From Neoroseomonas oryzicola (GTDB lineage Bacteria; Pseudomonadota; Alphaproteobacteria; Acetobacterales; Acetobacteraceae), in contig NZ_JAAVUP010000014.1 in the NCBI RefSeq assembly GCF_012163135.1, positions 1 through 61,075 on the forward strand: 61,075 nt of DNA. Direction: 5' to 3'. The notes under the pieces are model-generated. The model saw only the letters and a program-made list of their open reading frames with translations. It did not search any database and had not been told where the DNA came from. This document shows, one piece after another, positions 1-8,572 of this stretch. The first letter of the stretch is position 1; each line of letters opens with the position of its first letter. Both the position numbers and the translations under genes were made by a program.

Positions 1-99
1 CCTGGTGAAATCGGTCAGCGGTACACGGCCCACGCCGACCGAATAGCGCTGGAAGACGCCCGCCAGGGCGGTCCAAGGATGGGTAGCAGGCCATGCCAT
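1..99 (-). CDS. Possible 5' part of an unidentified gene cut by the window edge
   Basis: On the minus strand an open frame runs from an ATG at 99 to the window edge, giving 33 codons (MAWPATHPWTALAGVF followed by QRYSVGVGRVPLTDFTR). The composition looks protein-like. The frame is also open a little upstream of the ATG, back to a TGA, with no other start codon, so this could be a genuine gene start divergent from the dioxygenase at 281 or a 3' fragment of a broken gene. No Shine-Dalgarno sequence is obvious and I do not recognise a family. Between 100 and 280 I see only a possible leader for the dioxygenase, with one TTGACA-like hexamer at 174-179 and no convincing -10. Confidence 0.3.
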   Translation of the reverse strand, partial: MAWPATHPWTALAGVFQRYSVGVGRVPLTDFTR

Positions 100-280
100 T
101 TCCGGTGCCGGCTTTCCCTCGACCCATTCGACGGGAGCAAATCACCGGAGCACTCTCCAAGTTCAAGATCAAATTGACACCCATAAGCAAACCGGCGCGA
201 CCCATAGGCAGATACAAATGGACGCCTCGCCGCAACGCCCACAGAGTCAGCGGCAAGCATGAGGTGAAGCGGAGGAAATC

Positions 281-1360
281 ATGTCGCATGCCCAAGGGGC
301 TGGCGCGCCATCGATGCCGGATGGGCTCATCAACGGTCCCGCGGCGTGGCGCGGATCTGAGCTTCTGGCGGACCCCACCTGGCTGCATCATTTTTCCGAA
401 GCCGAGTTGGAGGAGATCGCTACCGCGACGCGGGCGCATAAGGCCTCCGGCCGTCAAATGGGCGAGATCACCCGGGAGAGCTTCAAGCTGCCATGCCTGG
501 GCCCGCGGCTGGACGCCATCCTGCAGGATCTCCTGCATGGCAGTGGCTTCGTCCAGTTCCGCGGCTTTGACGTCGGCGCTGTCACCATGGAAGAGGCGGC
601 AATCGCCTATCTCGGCGTCGGCGTACATCTCGGCAGCTTCCGCTCGCAGAACGCGAAGGGCCACCTTCTTGGCCATGTGCGCAACCTTGGGTTCGACATC
701 AACAAGCCGACGACGCGCTATTATCAGACCGACCGCGCGCTCGAGTTCCACACCGACAGTTGCGATATAGTCGGGCTGTTGTGCCTGATGTCCTCCAAAG
801 CGGGCGCCGAAAGCCGCATCGTCAGTTCCGTTACCCTCCATGACGTCATGCTCGAGCGCCGGCCGGATCTGCGCGCTGCACTCTTCAACGCCTTCCCGAC
901 CGACCGGCGCGGCGAGATACCGAAGGGCATGTTGCCGTGGTTCGATGTGCCTGTGTTCAACTGGCATGCTGGCGAACTGACCACGATATACTCCGGCCAG
1001 TATATCCGCTCAGCGCAGGCCAACTACAAAGCGGCACGCAGGCTGACGGCCCTCGAGATCGAGGCGCTGGAATACCTCGATGTGCTCACCAATGATCCCG
1101 GATTGAACCTGACCATCGAGTTCCGGCCCGGCGACATGCAGTTCCTGCACAATCACCAGAACCTGCATAGCCGCACTGATTTCGAGGATTTTCCAGAACC
1201 GGATCGCCGCCGGCACCTGCTGCGCCTATGGTTGGCGCCAGCGGGAGCGCGCCCGCTGCCGCCCAGCTTCGCGCAGCGTTATGGCTCGCTCGCGGTCGGT
1301 AATCGGGGCCGCATCATCACCGAGAACACCATGCTCCAATTCGTGTTGGAGGCAACATGA
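281..1360 (+). CDS. TauD/TfdA-family Fe(II)/2-oxoglutarate-dependent dioxygenase (first of a pair)
   Basis: The 359-residue protein resembles clavaminate synthase-like/TauD enzymes, which use Fe(II), O2 and 2-oxoglutarate to hydroxylate a small organic substrate. The iron-binding facial triad is visible as H157 and D159 (in FHTDS) and H296 (in LHSRTDF). R315 in the LLRLWL segment is the probable 2-oxoglutarate-binding arginine. A GGAGG ribosome-binding site lies 6 bases before the ATG. The next gene codes for a clear paralogue and is followed by a solute-binding protein, which suggests a catabolic operon for one imported acid. The substrate cannot be read from sequence; taurine is only the family prototype. 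Confidence 0.85.
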   Translation: MSHAQGAGAPSMPDGLINGPAAWRGSELLADPTWLHHFSEAELEEIATATRAHKASGRQMGEITRESFKLPCLGPRLDAILQDLLHGSGFVQFRGFDVGAVTMEEAAIAYLGVGVHLGSFRSQNAKGHLLGHVRNLGFDINKPTTRYYQTDRALEFHTDSCDIVGLLCLMSSKAGAESRIVSSVTLHDVMLERRPDLRAALFNAFPTDRRGEIPKGMLPWFDVPVFNWHAGELTTIYSGQYIRSAQANYKAARRLTALEIEALEYLDVLTNDPGLNLTIEFRPGDMQFLHNHQNLHSRTDFEDFPEPDRRRHLLRLWLAPAGARPLPPSFAQRYGSLAVGNRGRIITENTMLQFVLEAT

Positions 1361-1620
1361 CGATGTGCGGAACACGTACCTGCCGCCTTCGCTCCGCAAG
1401 ATCGGGGACGCTCGCGCTGCGTCGGAGTCTGGTGACGCCGGATCTGGAAAAGGTCCTTCGGCGCGGCCCCGGCTGCGAGCCATGCGCCGTACGGGCGCGC
1501 TTCGCCAGCCCGCTGTCACCGGCGGTGCTGACGACGAACGTCCTCTGATCCGTCGAGAGATGGCGACGTGGTGCGTTGCACTGCGCGTCACGATCCACGG
1601 CTAACCATGAAAGCAACCAG
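1361..1620. other. Unusually long gap between the two dioxygenase genes
   Basis: These 260 bases separate two genes that otherwise look like one operon. Only short open frames occur, the longest starting by ATGA overlap at the previous stop (63 codons, arginine-rich, no recognisable family). I see no clear promoter, terminator or duplicate of flanking sequence. It may be decayed coding sequence left by the duplication that produced the gene pair. Confidence 0.35.
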
Positions 1621-2703
1621 ATGCCCTACAAGACGGCTCGCACTCCTGCCCATTGGTCGGCCGAGGAACTCACACGCGACCAAAGCTGGATCTATCGCAT
1701 CGACGCGGATCAGGCGGCCCATCTACGACGGGGTGTTCAGGAAGCCTACGATCCGGCCAGGCAGATCTTCGACTACGGCAAGGACGACTTCGACCTCGGC
1801 TCCGCGCGGGACGTGTTCGCCGCCGCATTCGCGGAGCAAGCGCAGGGCCGCGGCGTCTCGCTCGTCAAGGGTCTCCCGCGCGAAGGCATGAGCGAGGCGG
1901 AGTTCGAGCTCATGACTTGGGGCATCGGCCTGCACTTCGGTGTCGCCCGGCCGCAGGGCAAAGCCTCGCAGTACATCTCCGCCGTGCGGGATGCCGGGCA
2001 GACGTACCGCCACGGTGGCGGGCGCGGCTATAACACGAAGGCCAGTCTTGACTTCCACATCGACGGCTCGGATGTCGTGGCACTCACCTGCTACAACGCA
2101 GCCAAGTCGGGCGGCATGAGCATGTGCTCCAGTTCCATGACCTTGCACGACCGCATGGCGGCGGAGCGGCCGGATCTGCTCGAACTGCTCTACCAGCCCT
2201 ACGCCTATAGCCGCCAGGGCGAGCAGGCCCCGGATGAGGCCCCCTACCTGCTCTGCCCGCTCTTCGGGATGCGCGATGGGCGGCTGTTCGGGCGTCTCAA
2301 CCGCAACCGGGTGAACATGGCGCAGCGGCTCGATGGCGTGGCGCCGTTGAGCGAGCAGCAATGGGAGGCGCTCGACCTGGTGGAGGAGATCATTCGCCGG
2401 CCGGACGTCATGTTCTCGATGTGGCTCGAGCCGGGCGACATGCAGCTCATCAACAACCATGTCGTGCTGCATTCCCGCACCGAGTTCGAGGATCACGAGG
2501 AGCCGGAGCGCAAGCGCCTGCTGTTCCGGCTGTGGTTGTCGACACCCGATTCCGTCGCGCTGCCGCCGGAATGGGCCGAGTGCTACAAGTCGGTGGAACC
2601 CGCTTCCGTACGCGGCGGCATACGCGGCTTCGGGTGGAATGAGGCCTGCCGCGCCTTCGAGCGGCGCCAAGCCGCCGCGCTGGGCATGCACGTCGCGCAT
2701 TAG
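1621..2703 (+). CDS. TauD/TfdA-family Fe(II)/2-oxoglutarate-dependent dioxygenase (second of a pair)
   Basis: This 360-residue enzyme is a paralogue of the preceding gene product. It keeps the iron triad H146 and D148 (in FHIDGS) and H284 (in LHSRTEF), with R303 in LLFRLWL as the likely cosubstrate arginine. The C-terminal core, from PGDMQ through LHSRTEFED, is nearly superimposable on the first enzyme, while the N-terminal half diverges. A different substrate preference, or a two-step oxidation shared by the pair, is therefore plausible. I place the start at ATG 1621 (MPYKTARTP); an in-frame TTG at 1576 would only add an atypical leader. A Bug solute-binding gene follows after 21 bases. Confidence 0.82.
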   Translation: MPYKTARTPAHWSAEELTRDQSWIYRIDADQAAHLRRGVQEAYDPARQIFDYGKDDFDLGSARDVFAAAFAEQAQGRGVSLVKGLPREGMSEAEFELMTWGIGLHFGVARPQGKASQYISAVRDAGQTYRHGGGRGYNTKASLDFHIDGSDVVALTCYNAAKSGGMSMCSSSMTLHDRMAAERPDLLELLYQPYAYSRQGEQAPDEAPYLLCPLFGMRDGRLFGRLNRNRVNMAQRLDGVAPLSEQQWEALDLVEEIIRRPDVMFSMWLEPGDMQLINNHVVLHSRTEFEDHEEPERKRLLFRLWLSTPDSVALPPEWAECYKSVEPASVRGGIRGFGWNEACRAFERRQAAALGMHVAH

Positions 2704-2724
2704 AAGGCCGGGAAAGGAAACGTC

Positions 2725-3696
2725 ATGGCAATCCATCGCCGCGTCCTGATTCGCGCCGGCACGGCCGGGTTGGTCGCGCCCCGCATTGCCTTCGCGCAGG
2801 AGGAGTGGCCGCAGCGGCCGATCCGTATCATCGTGCCGTACTCACCGGGCGGCGGCACTGACCTCATCACTCGCGTCCTGGCGGAAGCTATGCGCCCGTC
2901 ACTCGGGCAGCCGATCGTCGTGGAGAACCGGGCAGGGGCCAATGGCGTTATCGGGTCGGACCAGGTGGCGCGCGCGCCGGCGGACGGCTATCTCTACGTC
3001 TCGGTCACAAGCGGTCATCTGACCAACCGCTATGTCATGCCGAACATGCCGTTCCATCCGGTCGACGACTTCACGCCCGTTGCGTTGCTGGCGGCCTACC
3101 CGATGGTCCTGGTGGCCAGTAGCGCGGCGCCGTTCACCGATCTTCGCGGTCTTATCGCCTATGCGCGCGCCAACCCGGGACGCGTGAGCTTCGGCACATC
3201 GACGGCCTTGAATTCCTACGTCGGTCATCTCTTCGCCCGTCAGACACGCACCGAGATGACGGAGGTGCCGTATCGTGGTGGCGGGCCGATGATGGCCGAC
3301 CTGATCGCCGGTCACCTGAATGTCGGCTGGGGCAGCCCGGAATCGGCCCTGTCGCAGATGAACAGCGGCCGGATCCGCATCATCGGTGTCAGTACGAGGG
3401 AGCGGCTGCCGCTGCTGCGCGACGTTCCGTCGATCAGCGAGGCGGGCGTACCGGATTTCGATTTCATGGGATGGGTCGGCCTATACGGGCCTGCCAACCT
3501 GCCGGAGCAGATCCTGGTCCGCATGAATGCTGCGCTGGACGTCGCGATCGCCCAGCCGGCCATCCATCAGCGCATCATCACCATGGGAAACTACGGCAAT
3601 GTCGAGGGCGCAGTCGCTTTCGCGGCGCGTACGAGGGCGGATGATGCCCGCTGGTCGCGTGCGGCACAGGAGGGCTTGCTGCAGCGCGCGGGCTGA
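2725..3696 (+). CDS. Bug-family tripartite tricarboxylate transporter substrate-binding protein
   Basis: The 323-residue protein begins with a twin-arginine-like signal (HRRVLI, then a small hydrophobic stretch ending near AFAQ), so it is probably periplasmic. The mature part has the Bug signatures: RPIRIIVPYSPGGGTD at the carboxylate-binding first loop, VVENRAGANG, ADGY, and VPYRGGGP. Bug proteins bind carboxylic acids for TctAB transporters. No tctA or tctB is present, so this is an orphan receptor. A GGAAAGGAAA ribosome-binding site precedes ATG 2725. Its position right after the dioxygenases suggests that it captures their substrate. Confidence 0.9.
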   Translation: MAIHRRVLIRAGTAGLVAPRIAFAQEEWPQRPIRIIVPYSPGGGTDLITRVLAEAMRPSLGQPIVVENRAGANGVIGSDQVARAPADGYLYVSVTSGHLTNRYVMPNMPFHPVDDFTPVALLAAYPMVLVASSAAPFTDLRGLIAYARANPGRVSFGTSTALNSYVGHLFARQTRTEMTEVPYRGGGPMMADLIAGHLNVGWGSPESALSQMNSGRIRIIGVSTRERLPLLRDVPSISEAGVPDFDFMGWVGLYGPANLPEQILVRMNAALDVAIAQPAIHQRIITMGNYGNVEGAVAFAARTRADDARWSRAAQEGLLQRAG

Positions 3697-3777
3697 AGGC
3701 GGCAGGCGCTCAGTTGGGCGACTGCCACTCATCCTTCACCACCCTGCAGAAGATCCGGCACGTGGGAGTGAGCGCGT

Positions 3778-4609
3778 GGCACTGTCAAGTTGGCGGCTTG
3801 CCCGGGGGCTCTGGCTCACGTAGCGGGGCGGGATGACGCCTGATCGCCTGAGCTTCGCCGGCTATCGCTTCCCGGCGGAGATCATCAGCCACGCGGTGTG
3901 GCTCTACTTCCGGTTCCCGCTCAGCCTCGGCATGGTCGAGGAACTGCTTGCCGCCCGCAGCATCGTGGTCAGCTACGAGACTGTGCGGCGGTGGGCGCTG
4001 AAGCTCGACCAGGCCTTCGTCAACCGGATTCGCCGAGGGCTCCCTCGGGCCGGCGACAAGTGGCATCTCGACGAGATTGCGGTGAAGATCGCCGGTGAGC
4101 AGCACTGGCTTTGGCGCGCCGTCGACGGAAGTGGGTGCGTGCTGGACGTGCTCGTGCAGCGACGGCGTGACAGGCGCGCTGCCAAGCGGCTGCTGCGCAA
4201 GCTGCTGAAGCGGCAGGGCCGTCCGCCGCGCGTCCTCATCACCGACGAGCTCGGCAGCTACGCGGTCGCCAAGCAGGCGATCATGCCGGGTGTCGAGCAT
4301 CGCCGGTACAAGGGGCGGAACAACAGGGCGGAGAACTCGCGCCAGCCGACGCGACGACGAGAGCGGCAGATGAATCGGTTCAAGTCAGCCCGGCACGCCC
4401 GGCGCTTCCGATCCAGCCACGATCAGATCAACAACCTCTTCCAGCTCCGCCGTGACCAAGTCTCCGCCGCCGAGTACCGCGCAGAACACGCCCGTGCCAT
4501 GGCGACGTGGGCGTCCGTCAGCGACATCGCAGCTGCAGCATGAAGGTACTGCGCGCGCCGTCGCCATCAGCCATCATCGTCGTCTTGGCCGCGACAAGTT
4601 GACGGTGCC
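3778..4609 (+). mobile_element. Complete IS6-family insertion sequence, 832 bp
   Basis: The ends are imperfect inverted repeats. The left end, GGCACTGTCAAGTTGGCGG at 3778-3796, matches the complement of 4592-4609 (GGCACCGTCAACTTGTCG) except at three positions. The leading GGCAC(T/C)GT agrees with the IS26/IS6 consensus end. Length and a single transposase gene fit the family. I find no 8-bp target duplication: the left flank is GAGCGCGT and the right flank TTGCCCTG. That suggests an old copy or one joined by recombination. The right end lies only 37 bases before the amidohydrolase start. Confidence 0.85.
3833..4543 (+). CDS. IS6-family DDE transposase
   Basis: This 236-residue transposase has an N-terminal helix-turn-helix (roughly residues 36-60, ending VSYETVRRWALK) and an intact DDE catalytic core. 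The acidic residues are D80 (WHLDE), D138 (LITDELGSY) and E167 (NNRAENSRQP), followed by the family-typical TRRRERQMNRFKS. IS6 enzymes move by replicative cointegrate formation. No frameshift or internal stop is seen, so it may be active. It lies inside matched inverted repeats and interrupts the spacing between the Bug gene and the amidohydrolase gene. Confidence 0.93.
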   Translation: MTPDRLSFAGYRFPAEIISHAVWLYFRFPLSLGMVEELLAARSIVVSYETVRRWALKLDQAFVNRIRRGLPRAGDKWHLDEIAVKIAGEQHWLWRAVDGSGCVLDVLVQRRRDRRAAKRLLRKLLKRQGRPPRVLITDELGSYAVAKQAIMPGVEHRRYKGRNNRAENSRQPTRRRERQMNRFKSARHARRFRSSHDQINNLFQLRRDQVSAAEYRAEHARAMATWASVSDIAAAA

Positions 4610-4646
4610 TTGCCCTGCTCTCCCGACGACAGGCACTCTCCACCTC

Positions 4647-5723
4647 ATGACCTCCCTCGCCGCCCCAGACTTCACACCGTCGCGCCAGATCGCCGTTCGT
4701 CCCGAATGGCTCGCCCAACGGCGAGAGGAACCGCTGGATCCGGCGCTTCCAATCGTGGATCCGCACCATCACCTCTGGGATCGGGAGGCCGAGTGCTACC
4801 TCCTCGACGACCTGCTGCGCGACACCGCCGAGGGCCACGACATTCGCGCGACGGTCTTCATCCAGTGCGGCTCCATGTACCGCGCGAGCGGCCCCGAGGA
4901 AGCGCGTTCCCTTGGTGAGACGGAATTCGTTAACGGCATCGCGGCGGCAAGCGCCAGCGGCACCTACGGGCCGACGCGCGCCTGCGCAGGCATCATTGGC
5001 TTCGTGGATCTCACCCTCGGCGACCGCGTGGCGCCTCTGCTCGAAGCGCATGTCGCGACAGCCCGTTCGCGCTTCCGTGGCGTGCGCAACCGCACCGCCT
5101 GGCATCCCTCGCCCGCGGTGCGCTCGAACCTGCTCGGGCCGCCACCGGGACCGCTCGAGGATCCGCGCTTCGTCGAAGGCGCCCGCCGGCTCGCCGCGCA
5201 CGGCCTCGTGCTCGACATCTGGGCCTACCAGACGCAGCTGCCGCTGGTTGCGGCGGTCGCGCGCGCCGTACCCGAACTGACCGTGGTCGTGAATCATTGT
5301 GGCGGCCCGCTCGGCGTCGGGCCCTATGCCGGGCGTCGCGAGGAAGGCTTCGCGGAGTGGCGCCGCGAGGTGCTGGCGCTCGCCGCCCTGCCGAACACGG
5401 TGATGAAGCTCGGCGGCCTCGCCATGGAAGTCGGCGGCCACGACTTCCACCTGCGCGCACTGCCGCCGGGCTCGGTCGAACTGGAGCAGGCCTGGCGACC
5501 GGTCGTCCACACGCTGATCGAGGCCTATGGCGCCGGCCGCTGCATGTTCGAGAGTAACTTCCCCGTGGACAAGGGGATGGTTGGCTACGGCGTGCTGTGG
5601 AATGCCTTCAAGCGCCTCGCGGCCGGCGCGGGGGAGGCGGAACGCGGCGCCCTGTTCGCCGGCACGGCGACGCGCGTCTATCGCCTGCACGAGGCGCCTG
5701 GCTGCGAGGCGCTGCGCCCCTAG
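4647..5723 (+). CDS. Amidohydrolase-2 family TIM-barrel metal-dependent hydrolase
   Basis: The 358-residue protein belongs to the amidohydrolase-related group that includes 2-pyrone-4,6-dicarboxylate hydrolase. The metal-binding signature IVDPHHHLWD (H40-H42) opens the barrel. Later come VVNHCGGP, which carries a conserved histidine, and FESNFPVDKG near the C-terminus, where the catalytic aspartate normally sits. These enzymes hydrolyse lactones or C-N bonds. I choose ATG 4647; the frame stays open upstream but only through IS6 DNA. No good ribosome-binding site is visible, and the insertion may have replaced the native leader. It is probably part of the same acid-catabolism island. Confidence 0.83.
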   Translation: MTSLAAPDFTPSRQIAVRPEWLAQRREEPLDPALPIVDPHHHLWDREAECYLLDDLLRDTAEGHDIRATVFIQCGSMYRASGPEEARSLGETEFVNGIAAASASGTYGPTRACAGIIGFVDLTLGDRVAPLLEAHVATARSRFRGVRNRTAWHPSPAVRSNLLGPPPGPLEDPRFVEGARRLAAHGLVLDIWAYQTQLPLVAAVARAVPELTVVVNHCGGPLGVGPYAGRREEGFAEWRREVLALAALPNTVMKLGGLAMEVGGHDFHLRALPPGSVELEQAWRPVVHTLIEAYGAGRCMFESNFPVDKGMVGYGVLWNAFKRLAAGAGEAERGALFAGTATRVYRLHEAPGCEALRP

Positions 5724-5742
5724 GCAGGCGCCGTGCCGGCCC

Positions 5743-6714
5743 TTACTGCCAAGGCGTCCTCTCCCAGATCCGCTGGTAGCGCGCGAGCTGGGCCGGCATC
5801 TGCGCCTCCCATTCCGCCCCTCGCAGGAAGGCCATCGCCAGTTCGAGCTGGCGGACCCTCTCCGCCCATTCGGGCGTGGCGATCACCTTCGCGATCGCGT
5901 CCTCCAGCCGGCCTGCGACCTCGTCGGGGATGCCGCGCGGCGCGCCGATGCCGCGTTCGCTGCTCATCAGCACGTTGAAGCCTTCCTCGCGGAAGGTGGG
6001 CACGTCCGGCATCAACTCCCAGCGGCGCTCACCCATGCCCGCGAGGGCGCGCAGCATCGGGTTCTCCTGTCCCAGCATCCCGATCTCGCCGAGGTTCAGG
6101 CCGGCGACGTCGATCTGGCGGCCGAGCACGGCATTGCGCGAGGGACCGGCACCGGCGAAGGGAACATGGATGAGCTCTACGCCCGCGGCGGCCTCGAACA
6201 GCGTCAGGCCGAGATGGTCGTCGGTGCCGATGCCGGAGGAGCCGACGCTGATCGTCCCGGGCCGGCGCTTCGCCGCCTCGACCAGGTCGCGCAACGACCG
6301 GTAGGGCGAATCCCTGTGCACGACGAAGGCGCTCGGATCGTCCACCAGGCGCGCGATCAGCCGGATCTGCGCGCGGTCATAGCGCACGCGGCGCTGCACC
6401 CCGAGCGAGAGGTAGCCCGGCGTGTTGATGGTGCCGAGCGTGTAGCCGTCCGGCCGGGCGGTCTGCAGCGCGACATAGGCCGTCTCACCGCCCGCCCCGG
6501 GCCGGTTGACGACGACGAAATTGGACCCCGGCAGTTCGGCGCTGAGAAACTGCGTCAGCGCGCGCACCATCACGTCTGTCCCGCCGCCGGGCGCGAAGCC
6601 GACGATGACCTCGATGGGCCGCCCGCCCGGCCAGGCGGGCTGAGCCAGGGCGGGCGCGGCGAGGGACGCGACCCCGGCAGCCAGGATACCGCGGCGCGTG
6701 GCTATGATGGGCAT
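5743..6714 (-). CDS. Bug-family solute-binding protein (last gene of the minus catabolic operon)
   Basis: The 323-residue product starts MPIIATRRGILAAG, a Tat-like signal ending near ALAQP. It then shows the Bug fold signatures PIEVIVGFAPGGGTDVM, VVVNRPGAGG, PDGYTLG and HVPFAGAGP. The start at 6714 has a GAGAGGAAA ribosome-binding site. It is the last of four minus-strand genes (Bug, RraA-like, dehydrogenase, Bug), so this operon encodes two different receptors. No membrane subunits are nearby. It converges on the amidohydrolase gene with 19 bases between stops. Confidence 0.9.
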   Translation of the reverse strand: MPIIATRRGILAAGVASLAAPALAQPAWPGGRPIEVIVGFAPGGGTDVMVRALTQFLSAELPGSNFVVVNRPGAGGETAYVALQTARPDGYTLGTINTPGYLSLGVQRRVRYDRAQIRLIARLVDDPSAFVVHRDSPYRSLRDLVEAAKRRPGTISVGSSGIGTDDHLGLTLFEAAAGVELIHVPFAGAGPSRNAVLGRQIDVAGLNLGEIGMLGQENPMLRALAGMGERRWELMPDVPTFREEGFNVLMSSERGIGAPRGIPDEVAGRLEDAIAKVIATPEWAERVRQLELAMAFLRGAEWEAQMPAQLARYQRIWERTPWQ

Positions 6715-6788
6715 TCTCAAGGTTTCCTCTCTGGTGGTGATCTGGTTGGGCCGGGCCGCCACGGGCCACTGCGCTGTCGTGAATCGCG

Positions 6789-7796
6789 TCAGGCCGCCGC
6801 AGGCAGGCATCCCTGGACGACCACGGCGCCGGCCATCGCCGGGACACGTCCGGCCAGCACCGCGACAATGCAGTCCGCCGCCATGGTGGACATGCCGACC
6901 GCACCGCGTGGCGTATTCGCGGCAAGGTGAGGCGTCGGCAGGACGCGCGGATGGCTGCGTAGCGGGCTGGCGGTATCCAGCGGCTCCTGCAGGAAGACGT
7001 CCACGCCAGCCCAGGCGAGCTGCCCGGACTCGAGTGCGGCCAGCAGCGCGACCTCGTCCACGATGCCGCCGCGGGCGGTGTGAACGAGGATGGCGCCGCG
7101 CGGCATCAGCGCGAGTTCTGCCGCGCCGACCATGCCCCGCGTCGCGGCGTCGAGCGGGCAATGCAGCGACAGCACTTCGGAACGCGCCAGCAGTGCGGAC
7201 AGGTCAGCGACGCGTTCCCCGGGGCCAGGCAGCGGCCCGGCGGGAAGGAGAGGATCGTAGGCGGCAACCCGCATGCCGAAGGCATCCGCGAAGCGCGCGA
7301 CCTTGGACCCGATCGCGCCGTAGCCGACGATGCCGAGCGTGACGCCGTCGATGTCGCGCGTCATGCGGGATGTCTTCTCCCACAGCCCGTCGCGCATGCC
7401 GGCGGCGACCGAGGGCAGGTCCTTCAGCAGGGAGAGCATCAGTGCCATCGCGTGCTCCGCGACCGAGCGCGAATTGGCCCCCGCGGCGCGCGTCACGGTC
7501 AGGCCGCGCGCCTCCGCGGCCGCGAGGTCGATGCCGTCCACGCCGGCACCATGGCGCGCGATCACGCGCAGCGCGGGCGCGGCGGCGTCCATGACGGTGC
7601 CGTTGATGAAGCCCTGCCGGTGCAGCAGCGCCACCGGCCGATGCTCGGCGATGGCGGCCAGCAACTCGGCCTCGGAGGGATAGCCGGAGGTGCACGGCAC
7701 GGCGTAGCCGGCGGCTTCCAGGATGGCGACCGCCTCCGGCGCGAGCTTCGCGGCGGTGACGAGGACCGTGGGCTTCGCGGCGGGATGCTCGATCAT
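6789..7796 (-). CDS. D-isomer-specific 2-hydroxyacid dehydrogenase (phosphoglycerate dehydrogenase-like)
   Basis: The 335-residue protein has the two-domain architecture of NAD-dependent D-2-hydroxyacid dehydrogenases. The Rossmann glycine motif is GIVGYGAIGSKVARF. The catalytic trio can be placed as arginine in HTARGGIVDE, glutamate in FLQEP and histidine in TPHLAANT. ATG 7796 starts MIEHPAAKPTVLV and follows a GGAAG site. It sits between genes for an RraA-like aldolase and a Bug receptor, so it more likely oxidises or reduces a hydroxy acid from the imported substrate than serves serine biosynthesis. Confidence 0.85.
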   Translation of the reverse strand: MIEHPAAKPTVLVTAAKLAPEAVAILEAAGYAVPCTSGYPSEAELLAAIAEHRPVALLHRQGFINGTVMDAAAPALRVIARHGAGVDGIDLAAAEARGLTVTRAAGANSRSVAEHAMALMLSLLKDLPSVAAGMRDGLWEKTSRMTRDIDGVTLGIVGYGAIGSKVARFADAFGMRVAAYDPLLPAGPLPGPGERVADLSALLARSEVLSLHCPLDAATRGMVGAAELALMPRGAILVHTARGGIVDEVALLAALESGQLAWAGVDVFLQEPLDTASPLRSHPRVLPTPHLAANTPRGAVGMSTMAADCIVAVLAGRVPAMAGAVVVQGCLPAAA

Positions 7797-7821
7797 GGGG
7801 GATCTTCCGGAATGCATCGGT

Positions 7822-8505
7822 TCAGTCGAGGCCGTCGCAGCCAAGCCGCCGCAGCGTCGCATCCACCCAGGATGCGTCGTGCGTGCCTGCCTCGATGTTC
7901 GCCATCTGGCGCGCCTCGGCCGCTGCCTTCTGCGTGGCGGCGGCGTGCACGGCCTCAACCTCGGCGAAGGGGACGCAGAGCAGGCCGTCCTCGTCGCCCA
8001 GCACGAGGTCGCCGGGCTCGATCACCATGCCGTCGATCGCGATGGCGACATTGATTTCGCCGGGGCCGTCCTTGTAGGGGCCACGATGGGTGACGCCGGC
8101 GGCGAAGACCGGGAAGCCCTGCGCGCGGATGGCGGCGCTGTCGCGGATCGCGCCGTTGATGACGATGCCCGCGAGGCCGCGCTTGATCATCTGCGCCAGC
8201 ATGAGCTCGCCGATGATGGCGTTGGTCAGGTCGCCGCCGGCATCGACGACGATGACGTCGCCCGGCGCTGCGAGCGATAGGGCCTTGTGGACCATGAGGT
8301 TGTCGCCCGGGCGCGTCTTCACCGTGAAGGCGGACCCGGCCAGCACGCCCCCCGCATGCATCGGGCGCAGCCGCGGACCGCCCGCGGTCATGCGCGACAT
8401 GACGTCGCTGACATTGGCGACCGGCAGGTCGCGGAAGCGTGCGACCGCGTCCGGGGCGACCTTGCGCGCGCGGGGGATGATCCTGAAGCCGGCAGCCATG
8501 TTCAT
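7822..8505 (-). CDS. RraA-like / HMG-CHA aldolase family protein
   Basis: The 227-residue product belongs to the RraA fold family that contains 4-hydroxy-4-methyl-2-oxoglutarate and 4-carboxy-4-hydroxy-2-oxoadipate aldolases. The signature spans GELMLAQMIKRGLAGIV and NGAIRDS, giving the characteristic glycine, arginine and Arg-Asp residues that bind substrate and Mg2+. The ribosome-binding site AGGAG lies just before ATG 8505, and a second ATG two codons on is possible. True aldolase members split tertiary hydroxy keto acids to pyruvate. Placement between Bug and dehydrogenase genes supports a catabolic aldolase rather than an RNase E regulator. Confidence 0.85.
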   Translation of the reverse strand: MNMAAGFRIIPRARKVAPDAVARFRDLPVANVSDVMSRMTAGGPRLRPMHAGGVLAGSAFTVKTRPGDNLMVHKALSLAAPGDVIVVDAGGDLTNAIIGELMLAQMIKRGLAGIVINGAIRDSAAIRAQGFPVFAAGVTHRGPYKDGPGEINVAIAIDGMVIEPGDLVLGDEDGLLCVPFAEVEAVHAAATQKAAAEARQMANIEAGTHDASWVDATLRRLGCDGLD

Positions 8506-8572
8506 GCTCTCCTGAATGCGCAGGCCGTCCGGCTGCCTGCCAGAATTACGAAATTTAATTCCATTTTTTCGG

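Noticed and set aside
174..210. TTGACA upstream of the first dioxygenase as a promoter
   Set aside because: No -10-like hexamer occurs at 15-20 bases; the nearest candidate, CATAGG, is 23 bases away.
1357..1548. 63-codon frame starting by ATGA overlap at the first dioxygenase stop
   Set aside because: Arg/Ser-rich, no ribosome-binding site, no recognisable family; kept only as a note on the gap.
3770..4617. Target-site duplication of the IS6 element
   Set aside because: The 8-bp flanks GAGCGCGT and TTGCCCTG do not match.
4452..4646. N-terminal extension of the amidohydrolase
   Set aside because: This stretch is IS6 DNA and the adjacent leader, not conserved amidohydrolase sequence; the family motif starts shortly after ATG 4647.
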